Below the pieces are notes generated by a model. That model did no database searches and had not been told where the DNA came from. It saw only the letters and a list, made by a program, of their open reading frames with translations. The position numbers and the translations under genes are program-made. From assembly GCA_943787745.1 (NCBI GenBank), contig CALSNJ010000002.1, positions 818,125 through 882,124 on the forward strand: 64,000 bases of DNA. The letters run 5' to 3'. This DNA is from an uncultured Alphaproteobacteria bacterium (GTDB lineage Bacteria > Pseudomonadota > Alphaproteobacteria > UBA6615). Numbering within the stretch: position 1 is the stretch's first letter; every line of letters begins with the position of its first letter. Positions 50,075-58,773 of this stretch are shown here, in pieces.

Positions 50075-51124
50075 CTATTCAGCCGCCTGTGCAGCGTCAC
50101 CTTCGCGGCCCGCGAAATGCGGCATGACTTCTTCGGCGAATTGCTGAAGCGCATCGAACGAACCCGACAGATCGTGCAACAGGATGTTGCGCACACCAAG
50201 CTCATACAGCTTTTCAACCCGCTCTATCATCTCTTCCGATGATCCCAGAACAGCGCCCGCTTCCGACACTTCGGTCGGATGGGCACGGTTTTTGTGGCGT
50301 TCGGCCGGGACAAAGGTTTTTGACTGGAATTTCGGGTCCGTCGCCAGGGATTGCACTTCGGTCAGGAACTTCCCGCGCAGGACATGCGCCTCAGCGCGTT
50401 CATTATCGTTGTTGGCCACCATAAGACCACGCGTGACAGCAACACGGCTGGCATCGAACGCAACGCCCATCTTGTCGAGCTCATCGCGATAAAACGACAG
50501 AGACTCACCAATTGTCTCAAATGTCGGCACCTGGGCCAGCAACAGATTGTTGCCGTTCCGCGCTGCGCCCCGGATGGAGCCTTCACTTGCCGCACCCACC
50601 CACATCGGCGGATAGGGCTTTTGAACCACCGGCGGTTCCACAATGATGTCATTGAACTGGTACCGGTCGGATTTGTAGGACCAGCGCTCGGTTTCCGTGA
50701 AGGAGCGCTTGAGCAGCATGATCGACTCTTCGAAGATGTCCTGCGCGTCGCCCATTTCGAGGCCAAAGCCATGGAATTCGTTCGCACGATAGCCGCGCCC
50801 AATCCCAAAATCATATCGTCCCTTGGACAGCTGATCGATGGTCGCGACCTGCTCGGCCAGCAAAATAGGATTGTGCCAAGGCACAACAACAACAGCACTC
50901 CCGAGGCGAATTTTTGACGTAATTCCAGATAGATATGAGATATAGTTGAGAGTTGCTGAAAGCTGGGAAAACCCGGTGAAATGGTGTTCCACCAGCCAAG
51001 CGCTGGAATATCCGTGCTTCTCGGCAGCCTGAATATACTCGCCAAATTCATGATAACCGAGCGCGGCCTCGGTCACGACCTCACCGGGTACCGCCTGTGC
51101 ACCGCCAAACAACCCAAACTTCAT
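50075..51124 (-). CDS. LLM-class flavin-dependent oxidoreductase (first of pair)
   Basis: A 349-residue luciferase-like monooxygenase: MKFGLFGGAQAVPGEVVTEAALGYHEFGEYI, AWLVEHHFTGFSQLSATLNYISYLSGIT, KIRLGSAVVVVPWHNPILLAEQVATIDQLSKGRYDFGIGRGYRANEF. ATG 51124 is chosen; the track start adds a non-family leader. The neighbouring paralogue at 51147 is very similar in the first 200 residues. A flavin reductase partner is not adjacent. Substrate unknown. Confidence 0.82.
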   Translation of the reverse strand: MKFGLFGGAQAVPGEVVTEAALGYHEFGEYIQAAEKHGYSSAWLVEHHFTGFSQLSATLNYISYLSGITSKIRLGSAVVVVPWHNPILLAEQVATIDQLSKGRYDFGIGRGYRANEFHGFGLEMGDAQDIFEESIMLLKRSFTETERWSYKSDRYQFNDIIVEPPVVQKPYPPMWVGAASEGSIRGAARNGNNLLLAQVPTFETIGESLSFYRDELDKMGVAFDASRVAVTRGLMVANNDNERAEAHVLRGKFLTEVQSLATDPKFQSKTFVPAERHKNRAHPTEVSEAGAVLGSSEEMIERVEKLYELGVRNILLHDLSGSFDALQQFAEEVMPHFAGREGDAAQAAE

Positions 51125-51146
51125 GACTTTCTCTCCCGATGGCACG

Positions 51147-52184
51147 CTATTCGGCTGCGCGCACGTTATCTGTTTCATCAGCAAATTTCGGCATCACTTC
51201 TTCAGCAAACTGCTGGAGCGCATCAAACGAGCCGGAAAGATCATGCAACAGGATCGTGTGCACCCCCTCGTCTCGCAAACGCTCTACCCGTTCGCCCATT
51301 TCGTCCTTGTCGCCGAGCACGGCGCCATTGTTGGAAATAGCATCCGTATCATTCGAAACCGCCACCGGACTAAAGGCCTTTGGCCCAGCAGACTTGTCTT
51401 TCGTCAGAATCTGAACTTCGGAAATAAACTTTCCGCGCAGGATATGTGCTTCAGCGCGCTGATTGTCGTTGTTCGCGACCATCAATCCCCGAGTCACAGC
51501 CACCCGTTCCCGATCATAGGGCTTGCCGAGCTTGTCGAGTTCATCCTGATATATCCGGATTTTCTCGCCAATCGCTTCAAACGGGGACATCTGATCAAGC
51601 AGCAGGTTAAAATCGTTGCGGGCGACGCCGCGGATCGAACCTTCGCTGCCCGCGCCCACCCACATCGGCGGATAGGGCTTTTGGACGACCGGCGGCTCCA
51701 CAATGATGTCGTTGAAGGTCCAGCGGTCCGATGTATAGGACCAGCGTTCGGTCTCGGTGAAAGACCGTTTCAGCAACATCAATGACTCTTCGAAGATGTC
51801 CTGCGCTTCGCCCATATCAAGACCGAAGCCGTTAAACTCGTTGGCACGATAGCCCCGCCCGATGCCGAAATCATAGCGCCCTTTGGACAACTGATCGATC
51901 GTCGCCACCTGTTCGGCCAACAGGATAGGGTTGTGCCAAGGCACTACGACCACGGCACTTCCGAGTCGTATTTTTGATGTAATTCCAGACAGATAGGATA
52001 TATAGTTAAGAGTCGCCGACAGCTGTGAAAAGCCGGTAAAATGATGTTCCACCAGCCAAGCACTCGAATAACCAAGCTTCTCGGCCAACTGGATATATTC
52101 TCCGTATTCATGATAGCCGAGCGCGGCCTCGGTTACGACGTCACCAGGCACCGCCTGCGCACCACCAAACAGTCCAAACTTCAT
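51147..52184 (-). CDS. LLM-class flavin-dependent oxidoreductase (second of pair)
   Basis: A 345-residue paralogue of the 50075 gene, differing mainly at VPGDVVTEAALGYHEYGEYIQLAEKLG and in the C-terminal half (SPVAVSNDTDAISNNGAVLGDKDEMGERVERL). The two lie 22 bases apart in tandem. Divergence is concentrated in the region that lines the substrate pocket in this family, which would suit related but distinct substrates. Confidence 0.82.
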   Translation of the reverse strand: MKFGLFGGAQAVPGDVVTEAALGYHEYGEYIQLAEKLGYSSAWLVEHHFTGFSQLSATLNYISYLSGITSKIRLGSAVVVVPWHNPILLAEQVATIDQLSKGRYDFGIGRGYRANEFNGFGLDMGEAQDIFEESLMLLKRSFTETERWSYTSDRWTFNDIIVEPPVVQKPYPPMWVGAGSEGSIRGVARNDFNLLLDQMSPFEAIGEKIRIYQDELDKLGKPYDRERVAVTRGLMVANNDNQRAEAHILRGKFISEVQILTKDKSAGPKAFSPVAVSNDTDAISNNGAVLGDKDEMGERVERLRDEGVHTILLHDLSGSFDALQQFAEEVMPKFADETDNVRAAE

Positions 52185-52325
52185 CGTTTCCTCGTCATGC
52201 CGGTTAACACCCGGAAAATTGATATTTCAACCAAGAACAACCTACCAACTGGCGTTGGAGATGTCCTCGCCCGTGAAAAAAGCGTTCGGATCGTGAGACC
52301 ACTTTTCTTAAACGGATTGCTCAGA

Positions 52326-53555
52326 TCAAGGGTTCAATCCTTCGTAGCGCAACGCGTAAATTCCCAAATTCTTGTCGGAAATAAAGATGTTACCGCGCGC
52401 ATCCACAATCACATCCTCGGTCTGCGCCACCAGCTTGGACGCAGGCAGCAATCCCAACCGTTCCATAGGGTCGGGCGGCAAGAAGTAGCCGACTTCCTGC
52501 GGTTGGGTCGCTTCCGAAACATCATAAACGCGCAATCCTGCGTTGAAATAGGTCAGGAAGCACAGATCCTCACCCTGATAGAGGATATCCTGATATTGTG
52601 GCTGGTGCTGATTGTGCGGCCCAAAACGGCCACCACGCTCGCAGAATGTGCGATATGGCGCGTCTTCGGGGGGTACTGGCAGCGGGAATAGCGACATCAG
52701 GCGGGGATTGGTCTCATCCGCCACATCAACGAACCCGGCATAGCCCAGCGGTTCCTCACAATTCTCCTTGATCGCCTCCGAATTCACGATCACGACGTCC
52801 CGGTTTTGCAGAGGAACGGCTGTGTGGACAGCAATAAATGTCTGAAATGGCGGGCAAAACGGCAAGTCACTGATCATGGTCGGATTGGTCTTGTCGCTGA
52901 TATCGAGCACCACAAAACCGCCCGAACTGTACGGCAAATAAGCCCGGTCGCCCTTCACATAGGCACCGCCATGCAGCATCACGCCTTTTGCTGCGGGCTC
53001 TTCGCCGCCGCCGACATTCTGACCTTCCATCCACCAGCGCCCCACTTCAACAGGGTTGCGCGGATCTTCAATATCGATGATCTGCAGGATATTGCCCTGA
53101 AAACCCTCGGGTAGACCGGTCGCGTAGATATAGCGCCCGCCATCGTAATAGTTTCGATGGGTCCCATCTCCGCCGGTTTTCCAGTGACTGAGCAGTTCGG
53201 GGTTCTCCGGATCCTTCAAATCCCAGATCAGAACACCCTCACCCCAGGGCTGACCTTCAACATGGCCCCAGCCCTCCATGATCTTTTCCTGCGATGTGAC
53301 AAGCAGACCATCGGCGACCTGAACCTGAAGCGTCCAGGTATTTGCAGGACCTTCAATGGTGCGCACAAACCGAGGGTTGGCCGGGTCCGTAACCTCGATA
53401 ATCGAGAATCCAGACTGCCAGAACAGGCCGCAATACAGGAACCAGCGATCGCCATCCCTATGCAACGCCAGCTTGAAGGCAGGTTTCTTGTCGCAATCTG
53501 TGTATCCGATTGCAGTGATATTCTTGGAAAAGGATTTCCCTTGCGGAAAAGCCAT
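52326..53555 (-). CDS. LVIVD-repeat beta-propeller protein
   Basis: A 409-residue protein with repeated IIEVTDPANPRFV, IWDLKDPENPELLSHW, IIDIEDPRNPVEVG, VLDISDKTNPTMISDL, VDVADETNPRLMSLF and VYDVSEATQPQEVGYF units, each of about 45 residues, typical of LVIVD propellers. No signal peptide is visible. ATG 53555 follows GGAGGG. The conserved EGWGHVEGQPWGEG and HNQHQPQYQ segments are unusual for the repeat and may form a binding site. Related to regucalcin-like or selenium-binding-protein-style propellers only by layout. Confidence 0.75.
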   Translation of the reverse strand: MAFPQGKSFSKNITAIGYTDCDKKPAFKLALHRDGDRWFLYCGLFWQSGFSIIEVTDPANPRFVRTIEGPANTWTLQVQVADGLLVTSQEKIMEGWGHVEGQPWGEGVLIWDLKDPENPELLSHWKTGGDGTHRNYYDGGRYIYATGLPEGFQGNILQIIDIEDPRNPVEVGRWWMEGQNVGGGEEPAAKGVMLHGGAYVKGDRAYLPYSSGGFVVLDISDKTNPTMISDLPFCPPFQTFIAVHTAVPLQNRDVVIVNSEAIKENCEEPLGYAGFVDVADETNPRLMSLFPLPVPPEDAPYRTFCERGGRFGPHNQHQPQYQDILYQGEDLCFLTYFNAGLRVYDVSEATQPQEVGYFLPPDPMERLGLLPASKLVAQTEDVIVDARGNIFISDKNLGIYALRYEGLNP

Positions 53556-53723
53556 GACATCCCTCCGGTTCATTCTTGATTTTGTGTAACGAGACTAGGG
53601 GTGATCTGGCGTCCCTGTAAAGGATTTGGCGCCCGACAATACGCCCAACTATGGGATCATTTCGCAGTTTGGCCCACGCTGCATATAATTCAGGCATACT
53701 TGCCAGAACAGTCAGGTCAGAAG

Positions 53724-54470
53724 ATGCCTCTTGCGCAGAATGAGCGCCGCCCCCGGTACCAGGTTATTGCATCCGAACTGCGTACGCAGATCGAATCTGG
53801 CGCTCTGGGAATCGACACCATGCTGCCCACCGAAATGGAACTGTGCGAGCGCTACGACGTCAGCCGTTACACTGTCCGGGCGGCCTTGCGGCAGTTGCGT
53901 GAACTCGGGCTCGTATCCATGCGCCGGGGATCGGGCACGCGGGTTGTTTCTGCAGCCCCAAAAAGCAGCTACGTCCAATCAGTCAACTCGCTCTCAGAGC
54001 TTCTGCGTTACCCAAACACGACATTCGAACTGGGTGACGCAGGAACGGTAACCCTCGCGCCGACAAATGCGAAACGCCTCTCGTTACCGGCCGGTTCAAT
54101 CTGGTTCCGTATTTCCGGCGTGCGCCGCTCAAACGAGAACAGCCAACCCATCTGCTGGCAGGAAATCTTTGTGATACCTGAGTATGAAGACACGGCGCAC
54201 CGCCTGCTTATCGAGCATGGTCCCGTACACCGGATCATAGAGAGCGCACATCGCGAAGTGATCGCCCACACCCAGCTTGAGATGACTGCCAGTCAGGTTC
54301 CGGGCGAACTGGCAGAAAAACTGGACGTTGAGGCCGGAAGCGCGGCGATGACAATCATCCGCCGGTATACTGCACAAGACGACAGGGTCTTCGAGACCAC
54401 GGTCAGCGTGCATCCCGAAGGCCGGTTCGTCTATTCACTGGAAATGACCCGCGACTGGAGTGTCGCCTGA
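53724..54470 (+). CDS. GntR-family transcriptional regulator, HutC/UTRA subfamily
   Basis: A 248-residue regulator. The N-terminal winged helix-turn-helix (ASELRTQIESGALGIDTMLPTEMELCERYDVSRYTVRAALRQLRELGLVSMRRGSGTRVV) is the classic GntR domain, and the C-terminal UTRA sensor domain runs from about residue 90, with VYSLEMTRDW at the end. The sensed ligand is unknown. It starts at ATG 53724 with a modest AGG. It lies at the edge of the catabolic block 54-64 kb, so it likely controls it; a TGTATATAT site upstream of 58774 is a candidate target. Confidence 0.84.
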   Translation: MPLAQNERRPRYQVIASELRTQIESGALGIDTMLPTEMELCERYDVSRYTVRAALRQLRELGLVSMRRGSGTRVVSAAPKSSYVQSVNSLSELLRYPNTTFELGDAGTVTLAPTNAKRLSLPAGSIWFRISGVRRSNENSQPICWQEIFVIPEYEDTAHRLLIEHGPVHRIIESAHREVIAHTQLEMTASQVPGELAEKLDVEAGSAAMTIIRRYTAQDDRVFETTVSVHPEGRFVYSLEMTRDWSVA

Positions 54471-54490
54471 CATCATCAGGAGAAGGCCAA

Positions 54491-55357
54491 ATGCACAAAC
54501 ACCTGATTGCCGTGACCGGTGCGACTGGTGTGACAGGACAACATCTGATCCCAAGGCTCGCAAGACGGGGCCTAAACCTTCGATATCTCGCGCGGGACAT
54601 CAGAAAAGCACGACAGTTCTTGGGAAATGACGTGGAGTTGGTCGCAGCCGACCTCGATGACCGCGCGTCCTTTGACCGCGCACTTGAAGGCGTGCACACG
54701 CTGTACCTCAATTCGGGCCATAGTCCTGCACTTGAGGAACAACAGACCAATGCCATAGAGGCCGCTGTCGCGACTGGCTGTGCCCGAATTGTGAAACTAT
54801 CCGGGAATATCGATTCTCCGGCCCCAATTCCGGAAGCCCACAAGGCTTTGGAAGCCAAAATCGCGGCTTGCGGCCTTCGCCACACGTTCCTGCGCCCCAA
54901 TTTCTACATGACCAATCTGCATTACGTCGCAGCGGGCCTGAAAGATGGAGACACCTTCACCAGCGCGATCCCGCGCGACGTGAAGATCAGCATGACCGAC
55001 CCGCGCGACGTTGCCGACCTGACAGCAACGGTTCTGGACGAAGATAGCGAGCACGACGGACAGGGTTACTACCAGACAGGTGCTGCGGTCAGTCTCGACG
55101 AGGTTGCGGAGACCTTCAGCCGGGTTCTCAACCGCGATATACGCTACGAGATGGTCGATGTGGATGTATGGGAGGACATGGTGACCAAACGCGGTCTGCC
55201 CTCCTGGCTCATCGAACATCAGGTCAAGATGATTGGGTTTGCGGCCAACGGCGCTTACGCCTATGTCACCAACGCAACCGAAGAGATCACCGGCCAAAAA
55301 CCGCGAACGCTGGAAACCTTCATCGCCGATCACGCCCTGGCTTTTGCCCGGACCTGA
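54491..55357 (+). CDS. NmrA-type NAD(P)-binding protein
   Basis: A 288-residue atypical short-chain dehydrogenase: IAVTGATGVTGQHLIPRLARRGLNLRYLARD (NAD(P) motif GATGVTG), VKLSGNIDSPAPIPEAHKALEAKI and TFLRPNFYMTNLHY. The usual catalytic Tyr-x-x-x-Lys is absent, replaced by HKALE, as in NmrA-like redox sensors or isoflavone-reductase-like enzymes. It follows the GntR gene by 21 bases and is probably co-transcribed. Confidence 0.78.
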   Translation: MHKHLIAVTGATGVTGQHLIPRLARRGLNLRYLARDIRKARQFLGNDVELVAADLDDRASFDRALEGVHTLYLNSGHSPALEEQQTNAIEAAVATGCARIVKLSGNIDSPAPIPEAHKALEAKIAACGLRHTFLRPNFYMTNLHYVAAGLKDGDTFTSAIPRDVKISMTDPRDVADLTATVLDEDSEHDGQGYYQTGAAVSLDEVAETFSRVLNRDIRYEMVDVDVWEDMVTKRGLPSWLIEHQVKMIGFAANGAYAYVTNATEEITGQKPRTLETFIADHALAFART

Positions 55358-55378
55358 CCGAACCACACATCCGACCAA

Positions 55379-56485
55379 TCAAACTTTGCGGGTCATTCCC
55401 GCAAGCGCGCTCTCATCGACCTCAATACCGAGACCGGCACCTGTCGGCACGCTCACCTGTCCGTTAACCACGTCGATACAGTGACCTTCTTTTGCAATAT
55501 CCTGCTTGAGATACTGAGACGTCACGCTCACCCCCCATTCAAGGGACGGTGCAGCCGCGGCAATTTGCAGAACAGCTGCGCTTGAAACGCTGGATTCTGC
55601 GACTTTACCCGCAAGGTTCACATGCATACCGAGTTCATCAAAGAGTTCGGCTGCCTGAAAGGCACGGGTGAGACCGCCAAGTTTGATCATTTTCAGACTG
55701 CCGCCCTTTGCAGCGCCCGATTCAAGATGCTTGCGGATGTCATCAAAGCTGTGAAGGCCCTCGTCGGCACCAATGGGGCACGCAGATGCTGCTGCCACGA
55801 TGGCCATCCCTTCAACATCATGTCCCATCACAGGCTGCTCGAGAAAGTCCAGGGAGTCGCTGGCCGCGCGCACATAGGTCAGAGCTTCGTCCCGGCTCCA
55901 GCCCTGATTGCAGTCGGCGGAAAGCTGCACGCCGCCATTCACCGCCTTGCGGATCGCGATCGTGCGCTCGATATCCTGTTCCACAGGCTTGCCGCCGACC
56001 TTGATCTTCATGGTCGTCACTCCCGCCTGCGCGCGCTCTGTTGCTTCGGCAACATCAACATCTATGTCACCAGTTGCCAGCATGTAGAGGACAGGAACCT
56101 CGGTCCGGCGAACACCACCGAGAATCTCTGCAATCGACTTCTGCTGGGCTTTGCCCGCGATATCGTAAAGCGCCATTTCAACAATTGTCTTGGCGCTGGC
56201 GTTGCCATACATGCGCCAGTTCATTTCCTTGAGGTTTTCCTCAAAATCGGCCGGATCGCGCCCTTCCATGAAGGGAGCCAGAAAATTGACTGCTGCGACC
56301 ATGCTCTCGACAGTTTCACCTGTCATTGAAGGCGCGGCAGAGGCCTCTCCCCAGCCAACATGGCCGTCATCAGTCTCGATACGAGCGAACACATTCTCGG
56401 AAGTCGAAATTTCGACACCAGCCATCTTGATCGGGCGTTTGAGAGGCAGATCGACTGCCATGGCTTCGATTTTCTTGATTTTCAT
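55379..56485 (-). CDS. Enolase-superfamily enzyme, muconate-cycloisomerase subgroup (first of pair)
   Basis: A 368-residue enolase-superfamily enzyme with the KxK...K chemistry: TTMKIKVGGKPV (catalytic Lys pair), metal ligands in LSADCNQGWS (Asp), LDFLEQPVMG (Glu) and IGADEGLHS (Asp/Glu), and the second-face Lys in MIKLGGLTRAF. The lid domain has SENVFARIETDDGHVGWGEASAAPSMTGET. Such enzymes are racemases, epimerases or cycloisomerases, for example dipeptide epimerase or N-acyl amino acid racemase. Substrate not assignable. Confidence 0.82.
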   Translation of the reverse strand: MKIKKIEAMAVDLPLKRPIKMAGVEISTSENVFARIETDDGHVGWGEASAAPSMTGETVESMVAAVNFLAPFMEGRDPADFEENLKEMNWRMYGNASAKTIVEMALYDIAGKAQQKSIAEILGGVRRTEVPVLYMLATGDIDVDVAEATERAQAGVTTMKIKVGGKPVEQDIERTIAIRKAVNGGVQLSADCNQGWSRDEALTYVRAASDSLDFLEQPVMGHDVEGMAIVAAASACPIGADEGLHSFDDIRKHLESGAAKGGSLKMIKLGGLTRAFQAAELFDELGMHVNLAGKVAESSVSSAAVLQIAAAAPSLEWGVSVTSQYLKQDIAKEGHCIDVVNGQVSVPTGAGLGIEVDESALAGMTRKV

Positions 56486-56563
56486 TGTTCGTCTCCGTTT
56501 CCCCGCGCCGGATCAATCCGACATTTTCCCGATATTACTACAGTGCAGGACTGAACATCACGC

Positions 56564-57658
56564 CTACCTGACAAATTCGGCAAGCGCATCCTCATTGACC
56601 TCAACGCCCAGTCCCGGGCCTGAGGGCACATCTGCACGACCCTTGATAACCCTGATGGGGTTTTCGACAACATCGCTTTTCAGAAATGGTGTTGTCGGGC
56701 TCACACCCCACTCAATGGATGGAGCCGCTGCAGCGATCTGCAGCACCGCTGCACTCGACACACTGGATTCCGCCGTTTTGCCAGCCAGGTTGACCTTCAT
56801 ACCGAGCTTTTCGAACAACACAGTCCCTTCATAAGCCCGAGTCAGGCCCCCAAGCTTGATCATTTTTATGCTGCCGCCTTCTGCCGCGCCCAGATCATGG
56901 TGTTTGTGAACATCCCCAACGCTGTGGAGGCCTTCATCAGCGGCAATCGCGCAGGACGAAACAGCGGCAATCTGTGCCATGCCTTCAACGTCGTGCCCCA
57001 TGACGGGCTGCTCCAGAAAGTCGAGCGAGGCACTGGCCGCCTTGGCAAAGGTTACGGCCTCTTCGCGACTCCAACCCTGATTGCAATCCGCAGAGAGCTG
57101 AACACTGTCATTCACGGCTTGCCGGATCGCGATCGTACGCTCGATATCCTGCGCGACGGGTTTGCCCCCGACCTTGATTTTCATATTGGTAACACCGGCC
57201 TTCGCGTAACCGGCAGCTTCTGCCACATCAATCTCGATATCGCCCGTCGCCAGCATGTGCACGATCGGCACCTGCGTCCGTTTCGTGCCTCCGAGAAGTT
57301 CGGAAACCGGCTTCTGTGCTGCTTTGCCCGCCAAATCATAGAACGCCATTTCCAACACGGTTTTGGCACTGGCATTGCCATATAGACGCCAGTCCATCTC
57401 CGCGAGGTTCTCCTGAAACGCGGCAGGATCGCGGCCGACCATAAATGGCGCCAGATACTCGATAGCCGCGACCATGCTCTCCACAGTCTCGCCCGTCATA
57501 GCCGGCGAAGACGAAGCCTCACCCCAGCCCACAAGACCATTGTCTGTCTCGACCCTTGCAAAGACGTTCTCGGAAACCGTGATTTCCACGCCCGACATCT
57601 TGAACGGACGTGACAAGGGCAGATCGACGATCTTGGTGTCAATTTTTGAGATTTTCAT
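56564..57658 (-). CDS. Enolase-superfamily enzyme, muconate-cycloisomerase subgroup (second of pair)
   Basis: A 364-residue paralogue of the 55379 gene, sharing TNMKIKVGGKPVAQDIERTIAIRQAV, LSADCNQGWS, LDFLEQPVMGHDVEG, DEGLHS and MIKLGGLTRA. ATG 57658 is chosen (the track start adds seven residues). It is 78 bases upstream of its paralogue and downstream of the hydroxyacyl-CoA dehydrogenase, so the three form one minus-strand operon. Confidence 0.82.
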   Translation of the reverse strand: MKISKIDTKIVDLPLSRPFKMSGVEITVSENVFARVETDNGLVGWGEASSSPAMTGETVESMVAAIEYLAPFMVGRDPAAFQENLAEMDWRLYGNASAKTVLEMAFYDLAGKAAQKPVSELLGGTKRTQVPIVHMLATGDIEIDVAEAAGYAKAGVTNMKIKVGGKPVAQDIERTIAIRQAVNDSVQLSADCNQGWSREEAVTFAKAASASLDFLEQPVMGHDVEGMAQIAAVSSCAIAADEGLHSVGDVHKHHDLGAAEGGSIKMIKLGGLTRAYEGTVLFEKLGMKVNLAGKTAESSVSSAAVLQIAAAAPSIEWGVSPTTPFLKSDVVENPIRVIKGRADVPSGPGLGVEVNEDALAEFVR

Positions 57659-57690
57659 CACAAAATCCTGTTGCAGCACTGATGAGCGGA

Positions 57691-58620
57691 CTATCGGCCC
57701 CGCTTCAACTCACGCGATTTGGGCTTGGTGCCCGGCGCATAGTCGGAAACCTCTTCGTCGAGGAACTTGCTGAGTTTGCGCAATCGCGCCGAGGACTGCT
57801 TGCGAACCATATCCACGTCGCAACCCTCCCAATCATAGAAGCCTTTGCCAGCAGACAGACCGACTTCGCCGCGCGCCACCATATCCTGAATAAGCGGGTT
57901 GGGCGTATCGGTGGAATGCAATTCGGGAACAATGGACATTTGTGCCAGCGCGTGGATCTCCAGTCCGGAAGTGTCCTTCTGTTCAATCAGGCCATTGAGG
58001 CACATGCGCGGCGCCAGCATTTTGCGGGCTGCCATATCAATATCTGCCGGGGTCGCGACACCGGCTTCCACCAGATAGTAAGCCTCATGCAGAATGATGT
58101 GCTGCAGCCGGTTGATGAGAAACCCGACAATGGGCTTGTACAGGGTGACAATTTCCTTGCCGGTTCGCGCAACCGCATCGGCCACCGCATCAACAACATC
58201 TTCGGGGGCGTGTGTTCCGGCCATCACTTCAGCTACGGCAGTGGTATCCGCAGGCATAAAATAGTGGATACCGGTAAACAGGTGCGGCCTTTTAAGGTCC
58301 GCTTCCAGGTCTTCCAGCGCCATTCCCGACGTACCTGTTGAGATGATCACCTCGTCATCGGGATAGGCAGCTTCTATCTCAGCAAACACCTTCTTCTTGA
58401 TCGTAACGTCTTCGGGGACAAACTCGATCACCAGATCGGGTGCCTTCTCCGGGAAATCTGCTACCGCCGTAACACCGTTGGGAAGGTCATCAATCTCACT
58501 CGCCCGGCTGCTTTTGACGATGGTTTCAAAGCCAGCATCCGCGAAGGTTGCGGACACGCCCTTACCCATAACGCCATAGCCATAGATGAGCACGGTCTGA
58601 ATCGGTTTTCTGGCTGACAT
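57691..58620 (-). CDS. 3-hydroxyacyl-CoA dehydrogenase-family protein
   Basis: A 309-residue NAD-dependent enzyme: TVLIYGYGVMGKGVSATFADAGFETIV (Rossmann motif GYGVMG), LEADLKRPHLFTGIHYFMPADTTAVAEVMAGTHAP (catalytic His and Asn/Thr region) and FLINRLQHIILHEAYYLVEAGVATPADIDMA for the C-terminal domain. ATG 58620 follows AGGGGAA. It heads the operon with the enolase pair and is divergent from the enoyl-CoA hydratase gene. A beta-hydroxyacid substrate is expected, possibly L-carnitine- or lambda-crystallin-like. Confidence 0.8.
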   Translation of the reverse strand: MSARKPIQTVLIYGYGVMGKGVSATFADAGFETIVKSSRASEIDDLPNGVTAVADFPEKAPDLVIEFVPEDVTIKKKVFAEIEAAYPDDEVIISTGTSGMALEDLEADLKRPHLFTGIHYFMPADTTAVAEVMAGTHAPEDVVDAVADAVARTGKEIVTLYKPIVGFLINRLQHIILHEAYYLVEAGVATPADIDMAARKMLAPRMCLNGLIEQKDTSGLEIHALAQMSIVPELHSTDTPNPLIQDMVARGEVGLSAGKGFYDWEGCDVDMVRKQSSARLRKLSKFLDEEVSDYAPGTKPKSRELKRGR

Positions 58621-58679
58621 AGATTTCCCCTGAATGAACACTGCGATTGTTTTTGAAAAGCACTGTTTTGTGCTCGCGT

Positions 58680-58696
58680 GGACTGTATATATGTCC
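58680..58696. promoter_or_regulatory. Operator candidate GGAC-TGTATATAT-GTCC
   Basis: A 17-base near-palindrome in the divergent region between the hydroxyacyl-CoA dehydrogenase (58620) and the enoyl-CoA hydratase (58774). The TGTATATA core is similar to sites bound by HutC-type GntR regulators. The only such regulator here is at 53724, 5 kb away, so a link is inference. Confidence 0.4.
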
Positions 58697-58773
58697 GGAC
58701 AAAATCAACAGACCCGTCACTACGTATCGCATTGACGGGAACCGACAGCTCAAATCCCGGGGGAGCCCCAAAA

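Noticed and set aside
48719-50242. Plus-strand ORF of 507 residues
   Set aside because: Shadow of the molybdenum hydroxylase large subunit, whose active-site motifs lie on the minus strand.
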